Of a stretch of 64,000 nt of DNA, positions 31,301 through 41,557 are shown piece by piece. The DNA lies in the NCBI GenBank assembly GCA_905221605.1, contig CAJNDS010001112.1, forward strand, positions 1,318,972 through 1,382,971, read 5' to 3'. The notes below the pieces were generated by a model that saw only the letters and a program-made list of their open reading frames with translations, had not been told where the DNA came from and ran no database searches. This stretch comes from Symbiodinium natans. Its lineage: Eukaryota; Sar; Dinophyceae; Suessiales; Symbiodiniaceae. Position 1 is the first letter of the stretch; each line of letters begins with the position of its first letter. A program made the position numbers and the translations under genes.

Positions 31301-32663
31301 TGCGCAGGGTCGACAGGAGAGTGGAGGGTTTTTGGTCGCAGGGGGGAAGGGCCTTCGGCTCGGGAACATAACGTATAGGGGTGTCAGGTAGTTTAGGCTG
31401 CTGGGCTTCGGGGACGGAATCGGGGACAAGTTGCTGCTAGGCTTCTTGTTCTGATGTTTCTCCGAGGTTTGATCAGCTTATGGTCATTGGGTTGGGGTTT
31501 GGGACCCGACTTGCACTCGGCATCCGATACGAGGGTGTGGAATCTAGGCCCATGTTCCCACGGATGCTGGGGGCCGCAGGCTGCCACCATGATCGACACC
31601 AACATTGAGCCGCGGCTTACCACGGCCGAGGCTTGAGGCTTCAGGTTTCAGGACCCCTGGACCCCCCTGTTGAGGAGGCTGGGTTGCTCAAGAAAGTAAC
31701 TCTCAGAGGTTTGGGAATTCTTGGCCTGGTCCGACCGAGTGCAAGGTGGGATTGGGGAAGAGGCTCGAGTCTTCTGACTCGGGAACAGAGAGCCACCCTC
31801 TTCAATGTGCAGTGCTTCTGGGGTTTTTGGGTTGGTGACTCAAGGATGTCAGCCCCAGCTCCTCTGCTGAGGATCCGATCGACCACCCCCACATCAAGGG
31901 CGCCACCGTCAAGGGCGTGGAGCCCCTCTATGAGGCCATGCGCAAGGGCACCGACAAGGACTGGGAGGAGCGATCCGGATGCATGACTTTCCCGGATGCC
32001 GTTGCCAAGGCCATGAAGGCCAAGGGCCAGGACCCGGCCAAGTGGCTGCAGGATTCCCGCAAGATGTCTTTGGACCAGATGAAGAAGGCGGCCTCTGGCA
32101 TGGGCCTGGAGGTCTTCTTCGATTGGGATGCCGCCCGGTCCGTGGAGGGCTACTACCGAATCAAGGGCTCCACCGAGTTCTGCATCGAGCGCGCCATTGC
32201 CTTTGCCCCCTATGCTGACTGCATCTGGATGGAGACTGGCAAGCCGATCCTGGCGCAGGCCACGCAGTTCGCGAAGGAGGTCCGCGGCGCAGTGCCTCAC
32301 CAGATGCTTTCTTACAACCTTAGCCCGTCCTTCAACTGGGACACCGCCGGCATGACCGATGCTCAGATGGAGTCCTTCATTTGGGACCTGGCCAAGCTCG
32401 GCTTCTGCTGGCAGTTCATCACCTTGGCAGGCTTCCACTGCGATGCTTTGAACATTGACCTCTTCGCCAAGGAGTATGCCAAGCGAGGTGCGGCCGCGTA
32501 CGTGCAGATGATCCAGCGCAAGGAGCGCGAGCACAAGGTGGAGACCCTTACCCACCAGAAGTGGAGCGGCTCTGAGATCGTGGACGAGATGGGCAACATC
32601 GTCAGCGGCGGACTTTCCTCCACCGGCATCATGTCGGCCGGAGTCACGGAGAAGCAGTTCTGA
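17304..32663 (+). CDS. ICL: Isocitrate lyase copy 3, complete, 15 exons, with genes inside introns (ICL3)
   Basis: Same 540-residue enzyme as copy 2. Exons: 17304-17348, 20332-20423, 20661-20703, 21118-21213, 21417-21464, 21785-21834, 22007-22085, 22520-22563, 22981-23023, 23311-23424, 28736-28798, 29367-29402, 31231-31281, 31580-31606, 31872-32663 (1623 bases). KKCGHMGG is in exon 11. Exon 13 of copy 2 is split here by an extra intron, 31282-31579, flanked by GCTG. Donors: 8 GC, 4 GA, 2 GT; all acceptors AG|G. Introns 1, 10 and 12 are 2983, 5311 and 1828 bases against 336, 299 and 134 in copy 2, because they hold the DUS gene, a helicase gene and a nuclease-like ORF, all in the same orientation. 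All exons are intact, so the gene is probably functional if the long introns splice. Confidence 0.94.
17546..17666 (+). mobile_element. Palindromic MITE, GTACTTATTAACC family, copy A, in ICL3 intron 1
   Basis: Nearly perfect hairpin of about 121 bp: CATGGTACTTATTAACCAAT at the left is mirrored by ATTGGTTACTAAGTACCATG at the right, with AACTGTACTTATAA arms inside. A diverged second copy is at 45734-45847. No clear target duplication. Confidence 0.8.
18259..18288 (+). repeat. Short TTTAGGG array upstream of the DUS gene
   Basis: Four heptamers about 40 bases before the first recognised DUS exon. This is an exception to the usual CCCTAAA-upstream polarity. Confidence 0.85.
18328..19966 (+). CDS. 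DUS1: tRNA-dihydrouridine synthase, Dus1 type, inside ICL3 intron 1
   Basis: FMN enzyme that reduces uridine in the D-loop of tRNA. Exons: 18328-18415, 18534-19472, 19585 onward, with an in-frame TGA-free run to a stop ending 19966. Motifs in order: [14 protein letters not shown] (FMN-binding start of the barrel), [36 protein letters not shown] (catalytic Cys), [37 protein letters not shown], then the helical domain with FLDLAETF and [10 protein letters not shown]. Ten extra residues ([10 protein letters not shown]) lie between [11 protein letters not shown] and YGAYLL. Both introns are inverted-repeat introners with 4-base flanking duplications. The initiation codon was not found; exon 1 probably lies upstream. 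The C-terminus beyond about 19,700 is less certain. Confidence 0.88.
18416..18533 (+). mobile_element. Introner element, TACTTGGAA family, DUS intron 1
   Basis: 118-bp intron. GTCA at 18416-18419 and again at 18534-18537; the first copy supplies the GT donor. The left end CTTGGGGATACTTGG and right end CCAAGTTCAGTATAG form partial inverted repeats; the core GGTACTAGAATTCCTAA and AAGAAACAGCTAGAATT recurs in the other copies. Confidence 0.88.
19473..19584 (+). mobile_element. Introner element, TACTTGGAA family, DUS intron 2
   Basis: 112-bp intron. GCTC at 19473-19476 and 19585-19588; the first copy gives a GC donor. Left end CTTCGGGGTACTTGG, right end CCAAGTTCAGTAGAG. Removing it restores a continuous [14 protein letters not shown] reading frame. 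Confidence 0.88.
20250..20318 (+). repeat. CCCTAAA array before ICL3 exon 2
   Basis: About nine heptamers ending 14 bases before the exon; TTTAGGG (20444-20510) follows the exon. Confidence 0.93.
20444..20510 (+). repeat. TTTAGGG array after ICL3 exon 2
   Basis: About nine heptamers beginning some 20 bases after the GA donor at 20424. Confidence 0.93.
22129..22385 (+). repeat. (GA)n/(GAAA)n purine tract in ICL3 intron 7
   Basis: 257 bases of GA, AAAGAG and AAGAGT units, purine-only apart from rare T and C. Long open frames on both strands are artefacts. Such tracts can form triplex structures. Confidence 0.93.
22690..22733 (+). repeat. CCCTAAA array in ICL3 intron 8
   Basis: About six heptamers nearer the donor than the acceptor; a polarity exception. 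Around it (22630-22960) are repeated GTTGGAAC and CCAACCATGAACTAG words, the latter also at about 21607. Confidence 0.88.
23064..23166 (+). mobile_element. Short interspersed element, GGGGGTCGGAA family, copy A, in ICL3 intron 9
   Basis: Shares GGGGGTCGGAA, CCTTAGGGTCCCTWTAT and ACCCCCAAAACCCT with 58951-59036. Inverted ends TGGGGGTC and GGCCCCCAAAA suggest a MITE-like unit. Confidence 0.6.
23982..28377 (+). CDS. UPF1-type SF1 helicase with dsRBD-like repeats, inside ICL3 intron 10
   Basis: Probable ATP-dependent RNA/DNA helicase. Exon 1 (about 23982-24091) encodes an Arg/Ala-rich, acid-poor leader ([20 protein letters not shown]), like a mitochondrial presequence. Further exons: 24340-24475, 24642-about 24708, 24907-25004, 25150-about 26376, 26538-26616, 26694-27108, 27212-28377 (TAG). 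The middle region has three dsRBD-like units, each ending in a [13 protein letters not shown]-type helix. The C-terminal core shows all SF1B motifs: GPPGTGKTT (split by an intron), [33 protein letters not shown] and NVALTRAR. The DEsTQ box and spacing point to the UPF1/SMUBP2/DNA2 group rather than DEAD-box. The first exon junctions are not phased exactly. The gene lies wholly between ICL3 exons 10 and 11, same strand. Confidence 0.85.
26617..26693 (+). other. Short helicase intron with GAGC direct repeats
   Basis: 77-bp intron beginning GAGC (26617-26620) and followed by exon GAGC (26694-26697). GA donor, AG acceptor; splicing gives a continuous STAKERGKQRL. Confidence 0.75.
27109..27211 (+). 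mobile_element. Introner element splitting the helicase Walker A motif
   Basis: 103-bp intron between CCTG and GCACTGGAAAG. GCAC stands at 27109-27112 and 27212-27215 and supplies a GC donor. Terminal inverted repeats: CTTGCTGTTGGTAAGTAGGG (27113-27132) against CCCTACTACCAACAGTATAAG's first 20 bases (27191-27210). Excision restores GPPGTGKTT exactly. Confidence 0.92.
28828..29033 (+). mobile_element. Inverted-repeat MITE, 8-bp duplication family, copy C, in ICL3 intron 11
   Basis: Ends TTGGGATGTTCCCCCTTATG and AAGGGGGAGTATCCCAA. It is flanked by a perfect 8-bp duplication AGTTGCAG (28820-28827 and 29034-29041). A TTTAGGG array (about 28874-28947) has expanded or inserted in the middle, doubling its length relative to copies A and B. 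Confidence 0.9.
28874..28947 (+). repeat. TTTAGGG array inside MITE copy C
   Basis: About nine heptamers between the two arms of the element, downstream of ICL3 exon 11. Confidence 0.93.
29653..30927 (+). CDS. Tandem PD-(D/E)XK-like nuclease ORF inside ICL3 intron 12
   Basis: Intronless ORF, open from 29386; the 29653 ATG is my preferred start because the earlier part overlaps ICL3 exon 12 and has poor composition. Two repeats about 198 residues apart (numbered from 29386): repeat 1 has D195, E204 and K206 in [18 protein letters not shown], repeat 2 has D393, E402 and K404 in [18 protein letters not shown]. Both continue with [13 protein letters not shown] or [13 protein letters not shown]. 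The D-x8-E-x-K spacing plus following strand is the restriction-endonuclease-fold signature, and both sites look intact. Function is inferred, not known; a mobile-element or homing-type nuclease is possible. The stop is TGA at 30925-30927. No spliced-leader relic or inverted ends were found around it. Confidence 0.6.
   Translation: MWGAALTRIALNASRLQLVASCRRLVVLHSSQFRHILADEGRTNQAYAGDPLAGFSFCQRGLMFETLARQMLARARPNRLIQDADVQCLGTCVNGRRRALYSAEWDWVCMGRRAELKTAQLCFNAREKSWSVAFLAVKLSRDGLRAEQPFDDLFLMIYAPDGFYLIQHDLATGVSKDGVRTSSHGHVIRVRAKRGQTCWKAALLTILYKLTSQGCCEMVGYAAKSDPLSGALYAELLDRAVSPTHQVYEGIPLGSTNAIIRAHRIQQIARELDQHEHPDSLFESAKGEKSPCGIRRGDSNAAVDWVRDGVRVEVKSSKLSFDSGTSRWMCRFSNIKTGNMGDGRNAYFDELWLAIYSPDGMDFFKHWNWQARLCSAGKRTASMGNVLKIAAGKQFQSPSNALESIKAQLEKDGAEHHFTVRWGE
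31282..31579 (+). other. ICL3-specific intron with GCTG target-site-like repeats
   Basis: 298-bp intron interrupting GATGCTGAG|GCTGCCACC. The equivalent ICL2 exon (14988-15065) is continuous. GCTG occurs at 31282-31285 and 31580-31583; GC donor, CAG acceptor. No obvious terminal inverted repeat or telomere-type array inside. Confidence 0.9.
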
Positions 32664-33070
32664 GTAGTACAGTCTGCGTTCAGCGGCACCTGTACTGTGA
32701 ATGTCGCATCGTACGATGTGAAGCTGTGGCAACTGCGAGGCTGTTTAGGCCAATCAGCAGCAACTAGCCTGCTGATTGCTGTGGTCGTCTGGCAATGAAG
32801 AGGGTCAGCCTCTCTGGCTCCCAGCTGTTGCCCTAAACCCTAAACCCTAAACCCTAAACCCTAAACCCTAAACCCTAAACCCTAAACCCTAAACCCTAAA
32901 CCCTAAACCCTAAGACACCCAGCAGCCCATGCCCTCGAGGGAGCTGGTGTGACCGTGCCCCAGTTTTCGATGCGGCCAGGCACCATTTCTTCTCTCACTC
33001 TTGTTTGTGTCGCGCTCTGGAACGGCCCCAGACACAGGAATCACATGTCCCAAACGCAGCATGACAGCTC
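31872..33070 (+). repeat. ICL3 copy of the homogenised 3' segment
   Basis: Partner of 15405-16620. The two agree through the last exon and 3' flank, then diverge past the CCCTAAA array, where words such as GTTTTCGATRYGGCCAGGC and CACCATTTCTTCTCTCA are still shared. Confidence 0.9.
32832..32912 (+). repeat. CCCTAAA array in ICL3 3' flank
   Basis: About eleven heptamers. Confidence 0.95.
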
Positions 33071-33256
33071 CGACGTTGAACAAAAAATGCCGCGTGGCGC
33101 GCCGCTTGCTTGGGTTGTCTTCCTTCCAGCAGAACTGCCAGGCAGAAAAAAGCCCCGGGCAACCAGGATGGGCCACTATTATACCCTTATAACTTATAAC
33201 CCCTCAAAAAGGCCCTTTATAGGGGTTGAGTATGTGGATGTTAAGGCCTAACATAG

Positions 33257-35387
33257 CCCATCCTGGAAAGCGCCAAGGCCGGGGGCGGCGAGATGCGGCC
33301 ACCTCCCGTGCCGATGAAGAGAGCCTCGCTGCGCAGCCCAGGGTTTAGGGTTTAGGGTGGTGTAGGGTTTAGGGTTGAGGGTTTAGGTGTAGGGTTTAGG
33401 GTTTAGGGTTTAGGTGTTGGGTTTAGGGTTTAGGGTTTAGGGTTTAGGAGGCCGAAAACCCCCAAGTCCCCAACCTTGAGCGCTAAGCCCCACGGGCTCT
33501 GAACCCCCAAGCTGGAAACCCCCTTTTTCACAAGGGACTCGACTGCTGCCCTTCTTGCCCAGCTCGTCCCCACACCGCAGCACTCATGACTGCAGGGGCG
33601 AGGTTAGGCACTTCAAGCCCGAAACTCTGCACCCCTAAACCCCCAAACCCCAAACTGCATGAAGCCCTAAACCCTAACCCCAAACCCCAAACCCTAAACC
33701 CCAAACCCCAAACCCCAAACCCTAAACCCTTAACCCCAAAAAGCCCCAACCGGAAGCCTGGCCCCGCCACCCCTGAAGCTCAGGAAAGGCGGCGGCACCC
33801 AAGGATGAGCCGGCCCCGAAGCGCCTGGAGCCCCTCGCAAGAAGGGTTTAGGGTTTAGGGTTTAAGGTTTAGGGCTACTGGGATCATTCGGTGACCGAAG
33901 TTCCTGTGCCCAGCTCTCTAAGCTGTGGACCTGTGGGCCCCGTCAGTTTAGGGTACCTTACATGAAAGAGGAAGGGCCCACGATGGGTGAAATTTGCCCC
34001 GAAATGGTGAAATTTGCCCCGAAATGGAGCTCAACCCCACATCACAGCCGAGCGCGGGTTCAGTATGTTTCGTCGGAACGCGATCACGGCGATGGAACAA
34101 GCGGAGCACAACGGAACGTGCGCCGAAGCGCGACTCAACAATTAGGGTTGCGGGGTTTGTTTCGGGCTCAGGGTTTACAGCGTGTTTTTTTTTTAGGTTT
34201 AGGGGTTTGTGGATTAGGGTTTACAAGTTGACACACTTCCTGAGTGATCAGCACGGCAGAGTCCGCGTTGCCAGCTCTTGAATGGCATGGTTTAGTAGCA
34301 GTAAAAAGGGGTTTACAAGTCTCACAGGTAGGGAGCCCAGCGTGCGGACCCTCCAGGGTTGAGGGCTTGGCGCTGAGGCTCGGCGACGACCTTCCGGAGG
34401 AAGTCTCCAAGGAGGACATCCAGCACATGCTTCTCCGCCTTCTCAGCTTAGGGTTTAGGGCTTAGGGCTTAGGGCTTAGGGTTTAGGGTTTAGGGTTTAG
34501 GGTTTAGGGTTTAGGGTTTAGGGTTTAGGATTTAGGGTTTAGGGTGGCACGCGAGAGAGTTTTGGGCAGTTCTCCGAGCGCCTTAAGCCAATTTTAGCAG
34601 ATCTGAGGCTTGACAAGGCAGATGAGGTCCACGCCGGGAGCCTAATTCTGAGCGTGGGCTTTTTGGGATGGCTGTAGGGGCTTTAGGGTTTATAGGGTTT
34701 AGGGTTTAGGGGTCAGGGCTTTAGGGTTTAGGGTTTAGGGTTTAGGGTTTATAGGTTTAGGGTTCTTGGGGAGGGCTGGCACGGCTTCCCCCCCCACATG
34801 CAAATCCAGAGCATCCCAGAATCCCGCCCCCCTTCCGTGCACTCACGTGCGCTTTACTCGGTGGCGATGCTCTTGGGGTCTCTGCCCCCGGGAGCCGCTT
34901 CTGAAGCGAGGTGGAGGTCTTGAACGAGAACGCGCTGAAGCGGATGCACCTGCAACTGGGATGCCTGGTTCAGCTGCCGGCTTGTGGTGTGAGCATACTT
35001 GGCAAGAACAGGACGGCTTACATCTAATTAACTCCAGACAGGAGTGCCGCCCCAGTTTTTCTCGTGCACACAAGTCTGCTCGCACACAGGCTCTTTACTG
35101 CTTTGAGCCCAGGCAGTTCGAGCGCAAGGTCAAGGTCAACCGGGAACTCAGGATCAAGCCGCCGGGCAGGAATGGCACAACACCGGCAGGAAGTCCGAAA
35201 GCCTTAAGCCGGGACAAACCGGGGCGGCTCTGCAAACCCCGAAAACCGTACGACCCCGAAAGCCCCCAAGGCTTCTTATGAAGCGGGTTTAGGGTGAGTT
35301 TAGCACAACCAGGGGACATCGCAGCCCCCTGGGGCAACCTCATAGCCCCCAGGCACGCGGACGATCCGGACAAGTTCCTCAAGAGCG

Positions 35388-35437
<50 letters not shown>

Positions 35438-37816
35438 CCGTGTTGCTTTTGGTGTTTTGGAGGTCGAGCTTTGGGGGTTGGAGGGGGTGTAGGTGCCTAT
35501 ACTGTCGGCCCATGGGAGACCTAAACCGCAGAACCCCCAGAAGAAAGGGGCACAATCCGGCTTACAAGGACCAAACCGGGACCTAACTTCGCAACCCCTC
35601 CAAATGACTTGAGGACAAGCCTGCACAACTCTACATGCCCAAACCTTTTTACCGCCCTGCCAGCCCCAAACCCTAAACCCTGAGCCCCCCTGAACCCTAA
35701 ACCTTGAACCCTAAACCCTAAACCCTGAACCCAAACCGGGCCGCTCTAAGCTTAAGCCTTCCAGGTGGACCTTGATGAAGAGATCAAGAAGTTCACGCTC
35801 GTGGCCCTCTCGGCTGCAAGCTGCTGCGGGGTTGCCTCAGGGCTAACCCTCACCGAAAGCAAAAGCCCTTAATGCACACTACTGCACTTCCTTGGGGAAG
35901 ATACCGAAGGTTCGAGGTCAACTCTCTGAACCTTCTGGTAGGAGGCATGAATACATGGCCAGTCTCTGCATGACTGTCTCCTTTTTGTCAACTACTGTAA
36001 GCATAGGCGGGCAAATGAAATGGGGAACCCAGGCAACGAACCCAGAGCTCTACCCTGCGCTGATCAAGCTCGAGACGCTTCCGCTCATGGTGCCTCCCCA
36101 GAAAATATTGGGGTTTTTGGGGTTTGAGAAGTGCTCGGCCATGACCATTCAACTCAGACACAGCACAGATTGTGGCGTATCCCGTGCAGTAGAGTCCGGC
36201 TGCCATAAGATGCTCTGCCCAAGGTAGGCATGCTGAACCACGTGAACACCGACATCGCGGTCGACGTCTTCGAGGTGCCCCGGGGTGAGGTACCCTTGTA
36301 GGCCTCGTGGGCTTGCTTTGGGCTGCCAGACCTGGCTGCGACCCCCCTTTTTGCATGGGCCGACTGGATATGATATCTTCTCATATCGGGGGCTCCCGAA
36401 TGCACCCCAAAGTAGGATAACCCCAAGGAACCCCCCGAGAAGGGTGCAACCCTAACTTCCGGAAAGCCCCCCCAAAATCCTACACCCCCCGCAAGACAGG
36501 TCCTCAGCGAGCTGACGGACCCAGATGCCATCGCCGACGTCGAGGAGCCCGAAACCTTTCTGAAGGCCGGGGCTGTTGGGTGCTGTTCGTGGCTTTGCAT
36601 CCTTGACAAGTCAGGGTTTAGGGTAAGCCTTAAAATTCGATGGACTTCGTACTTCACCTCATTCCTTCATTTGGGGTTGGGGCAGCTGTCGCTGCTCCGC
36701 CTAACCGAGGCTCTTTTCGAGGCTCAGCTTTGCCAGATGACGGTGGACGTGCTCATGCGGATACTAGGCGGAGTGGACATGACGGTTGATACTAGTTGGG
36801 AATAAGGTTGGATTTCATTGCGTTAAGGAGCCCTAACGCTAGATACTTGATTAGGGGGCCTAAGAACTAGGAACTGCCAAGGATTGACGAGTCCGCCAGC
36901 GACGAGGCGGGAGCACCGGGTCCAAGCAAGCATTCGCCACAGCTCCGAGCTCCATGCGGCCCTGGCGCCTCAAGTTGTGATAGCTGGCTTGTTTCCTAAA
37001 CCCTTAACCCTTAGCCCTAAACCCTAAACCCTAAAGTCGCGCCCGGCTTATGTGCACAGTGCCCAAGCGAGGACTTCAAGGCGGTGACGAACGGCCTCAG
37101 CATGATTGAGAACCTGGCGGACGCTCTTCACACAAGCAGCTGCTTCCTGAACTCGAATCCAAAAAGTCGAGGCTGCGATGTCAGGGAGTTAGGGTTCTTA
37201 GGGGGCTTAGGGATTGGTATCTATTCTTTTCATATATGCTATATACAATATCTACAAAATAAGATGAAGTACTATGTACTGTATGTATCACAATCCTGGT
37301 GCAAAAAGGGTTTAGGGTTGCAAAAGAAGGGTTTCGGGCTTAGGGGTTTATATCCCAGGACTCGATGCCGCAGGAGACGTGCCGCCAGTTTCTGGAGATC
37401 CCGTACCTGGGCATCAATGTGAGAGGGGGTTCCGACATCACGGCAAACATTGCAGTTTTGGATCCCTAAACCCTAAACCCTAAACCCTAAACCCCAAACC
37501 CTAAACCCTACACCCTAAACCCTAAACCCTGCAAACCCTAAACCCTGCAAACCCTAAGCCCTAAACCCTAAACGCCCTCAAGTGCTTTGCGGAAGGGACT
37601 TGAACCCCAAGCTTAGGAACTTCCTGCCGTGGCTCATCAAGCGCGTGCGTGCCCAGGGGGCGATGGACTACAACAAGGCTCCCGCGAAGGATTCCGGGCA
37701 TGGGGTGTTGGGCCTGGAGATTGGGGATTCGGCTCTTGAGGTCCCTAAACCCTAAAACCCTAAGCCCTGGACCCTGGAACCCTAAGCCCTCAGCCCTAAA
37801 CCCTAAACCTTAACCC

Positions 37817-37904
<88 letters not shown>

Positions 37905-40900
37905 ACCCTAAACCCTAAACCCTAAACCCTAAACCCTAAGAATCTGACACTGTGCAGGGGGGCCGGTTCCAACTTCCCCTCTGCCTCTGCCATCTGCAGG
38001 CTTAGGTCTCTTTGGGGTTGAGGAGCCCACGCACCAGAAGTTAGCCCCTGGTTCTTCGTAGGGGCTGAGGAAGTAGGGCTCTTTTCTATACCCTTTCAGG
38101 GAGTTATATAGGTACCTCATGCCCTCGTTGCTACTAAGAACCAGCCAGATTTAGCCAGAAGCACTTGGAGGTTCAGGAGTGATGTAAGTAGGGTTACAAA
38201 GCAGTCCATAGAGTAGCTTAAAGTGCCTTAACCTGAATGGTCGCGCCTTAGAACACCATGTGGAAAGCTAAGTTCTGAGGGTCTACACCTGGCCTAGGGA
38301 CGCGCCCTCAGCTCATGAACTTGGTTCAGTTCAAAACTTGGTTCTACTTCGGGTTTTGGGGTTTGGAGTTCCGGGCTTCGGGCCCCGGGGCCTCGCTATG
38401 CTCTAAGCACCCCAAGCTTGCAAGCACGTAGAATTCGCAAAGTGCCCCCCCCCCCCCCCCCCCAAAGTGTCGGAAGTTGGGAGGTCTACGCTTCAGAGAT
38501 CCTGGGCATCGTCCTGCAGAACTCGGAGCCTGCCAGGGAGGCGCCCGCTGGCCGATTTTCGAAGAGGGATCCGTAGGGTTCTTGCAAGAAGGCCATGGTC
38601 TTAGCCTCAAGACGGGGGGCCTTTGGGGCTTTCGGGCTCTGGTGGGTGATCCTACCGAGATACTTGTGTCGGTTTTTCCGGGTGTGCTTTCTTGTGTGCA
38701 GCCCTGTGCTTCGAGGTCAGCTAGGCAGGTGTGGCAGGTGGGCAGTGGGCAGGCAACAGTAACTGGGGGTTTACGTTAATAAGGCGATCCCTTAACACAG
38801 ACTTTCAACCCCCAAATAGTATGATCCCCTTGTAAATATAATTAGGACCCCAAGAAGGTACCCCTAATAAAGCCCCCAGCTGACTTTGCCGAGGATGGTG
38901 AAGCTCGAAGGGGTGGACAAGCTCCTGCGTGGCATCGCCGCCTACCGAAAGCGCGACCCAGCGGACAGCGAGGCAGGGTTTAGGGTTTAGGGTTTAGGGT
39001 TTAGGGTTTAGGGTGTAGGGTTTAGGGTTTAGGGTTTAGGGTTTAGGGTTTAGGCTTTAGGGTTTAGGGTTTAGGGTTTAGGGTTTAGGGGGCGAGGGAT
39101 GGTGGGAGTTTGGGGATGCTCAGGGTCGCAGAGTCTAAGGGGTTCCAGGGGACAGAAGTGCTTCGGAGTGTTCATGGCTTGGAGTTTTTGGGGACTCAAA
39201 GGGGCCCTCGAGCAGCTTGAGAAGCCAGGAGTCGGAGTATGTGCAGAACATGTTCGACAACCTCTGCTCCCTGATGCTGCTGAAGACCAATCAGATGGCC
39301 TTCGGAAAGCTCCAGGGGTCACCTCCCCGGCAGTTAGCAAACGTGTGGATTTCGCTCGGAGCCTTTGGGAGAACACAAGCTACCCTCGCAATGCCTCATG
39401 CGCACCCCTCGGGCAAACAAGAAACCATGAACCCTAAAGGCCTTGCAGCCCCCTCCTAAACCCTAAACCCTACATAAGGTCTAGAGCTGCTCAGAGCTAA
39501 GGCTGGAGCTGATGATCCGCATGATGAAGGAGCGGAGTTCGTGGCTGCCTGCGGGGTTCGCGGTTCGCGTTTGCATGAGAGGGTCGCAACCTGCATGGTA
39601 GGCAAGTAGGTCTCAGGCAGAGGCAATTTTGTAAGCTAACCATAGTTAACCCTAAACCCCTAAAGTCCTAAAGCTACACAGAACTCCAAGCCCGAAGTTT
39701 AATCTGTCTTCTGCCTTGCCCGCCATGCCAGGTATTAGAGTCGAAACCCTTAGTCTTGGGTTCAGGGTTTGGGGTTTAGTAGGATGTAGGGTTTAGGGTC
39801 TAAACCCTTTGGTTTAGGGTGTAGGGTCTAGGGCTGCAACTTCAGAACTTAATTTGGTACAGTCAGGAGAGGGTCTTCGCTTCAAACCTGGCGCTGAAGC
39901 TGGCTGACCATGTGCCTGGGTACGCAGGTCTCGTGTGTTCCGGGTGTTCAGGTACTTGGGATGGGACATGGTGGGACTGAAATTTATCCTCGAAATTCTA
40001 GGCCGAAACTGGGTAAAGTCCTCATGTCTGTCAGAAACTGACCCTAAACCCTAAACCCTAAACCCTAAACCCTAACCCTAAACCCTAAACCCTAAACCAT
40101 GAACCCTAAATCCCCCCCAAGCTATCCCCTTTGGCCGAGGCGCTGCGCCACTGCCCGGAGAACTGCCAGGTCTTCGTTGAGAAGTTGGGCCTGAAGGTCC
40201 CTTGGGGGAGTCGAGGGGGCATGATGGGGTGGGCCAGGGGTTTAGGGTTTATCGTGTGTTTTTTTGGGTCTTAAGCAAATAGGAAGCAGTCGAATCCAAA
40301 GCCCCCTTGAGGGTTGTCAGGGCCTAGGGGCCAGATCCATTCCCGGCCGGGCTGCAGTGGGGAGTTAAATGTCCACACGTTCTAGGCTCAAAGGGGTTGA
40401 ATCTAAGCTCAAAGGGGTTGAATGAACCGCGCTATGCAGTCCGGGTGGGATGGAAGCAGCAAAAGCTGGAATCATTAGGTTCCCAGGCCCTTTTTCCCCC
40501 ACGATTGCAGAAATTAGCATGTACGTGTGTGTGTGCCCATACATGTAGCGGCATACTCTCGGGTTTTCTGACATACGCAAAATCAGCTTTTGTGTATCTA
40601 TCGATCCACCTATCTATCTATCTCCCTGCCTGCCCTACAAAAAGTATTCAGCTAAACCTGTAGGTGCACATGTAGACATAAAATCCTGATGTACCGGTAT
40701 GTGTGTATATATAAACAGTTTTTGTACGTGGTCTGGGTCGATTTGCCATCTAAAGCCGAAAAGTCCCTAACAGAAAGCAGTGTTGGGGTGGAGCCAGCAG
40801 CATCAAGTGCACACGAGAGGTCTTGTTCGCCATCTTCATGAAGAAAGGCACGCGCGGTCGTGGTTTCACTTGGTGGGCATCAGAGGATCGAAATGGAGGA

Positions 40901-41523
40901 TTCTAGCATTCCGCGCAACACAGACTATAAAGGTCAGGAGTTTAGAAGCCCAGGGCCGAGCAACCCTTGGGGTCCTAGAGTGGATGTTCGGACTTCCCCC
41001 CCCAGTGACTGCCCGAATACGGACGTGAACTGCCATTACAGGTGACCCAGGCTCGAGCCTCGAGTGCTTTTGCGATAGTATTAACTAGAATCTAAGGAAG
41101 AGTATGCTATATGTATAGAATATAGTATCGAATCACACAGAACAATATAGAAGAACTTAGAAGAAGACAGAAGAGTATGAGTATATATATATATATATAT
41201 ATAAAAGGCAGCATGAAAGAGAGGTGCCAAGACCAAGAAGGAGTCGGAGGCAAAGGAGCTCGAGGAGCACGCGCCCCTGACTGCAATCACTTTGTGTGGA
41301 CTCGAGAACACGGCTTTGCGAAACAGAGAATAAACAAACACACGGATATATACATATATATATATATATGTGTGTATATATATACATATACATGTACATA
41401 TACATATACGTATGCATGTACATGTATGTATGTTATGATTATATGATTCCATTCGATTTGTATATATGTATACATATACATATACATACATACATATATA
41501 TATATATATATGGGGTATGTATG

Positions 41524-41557
<34 letters not shown>

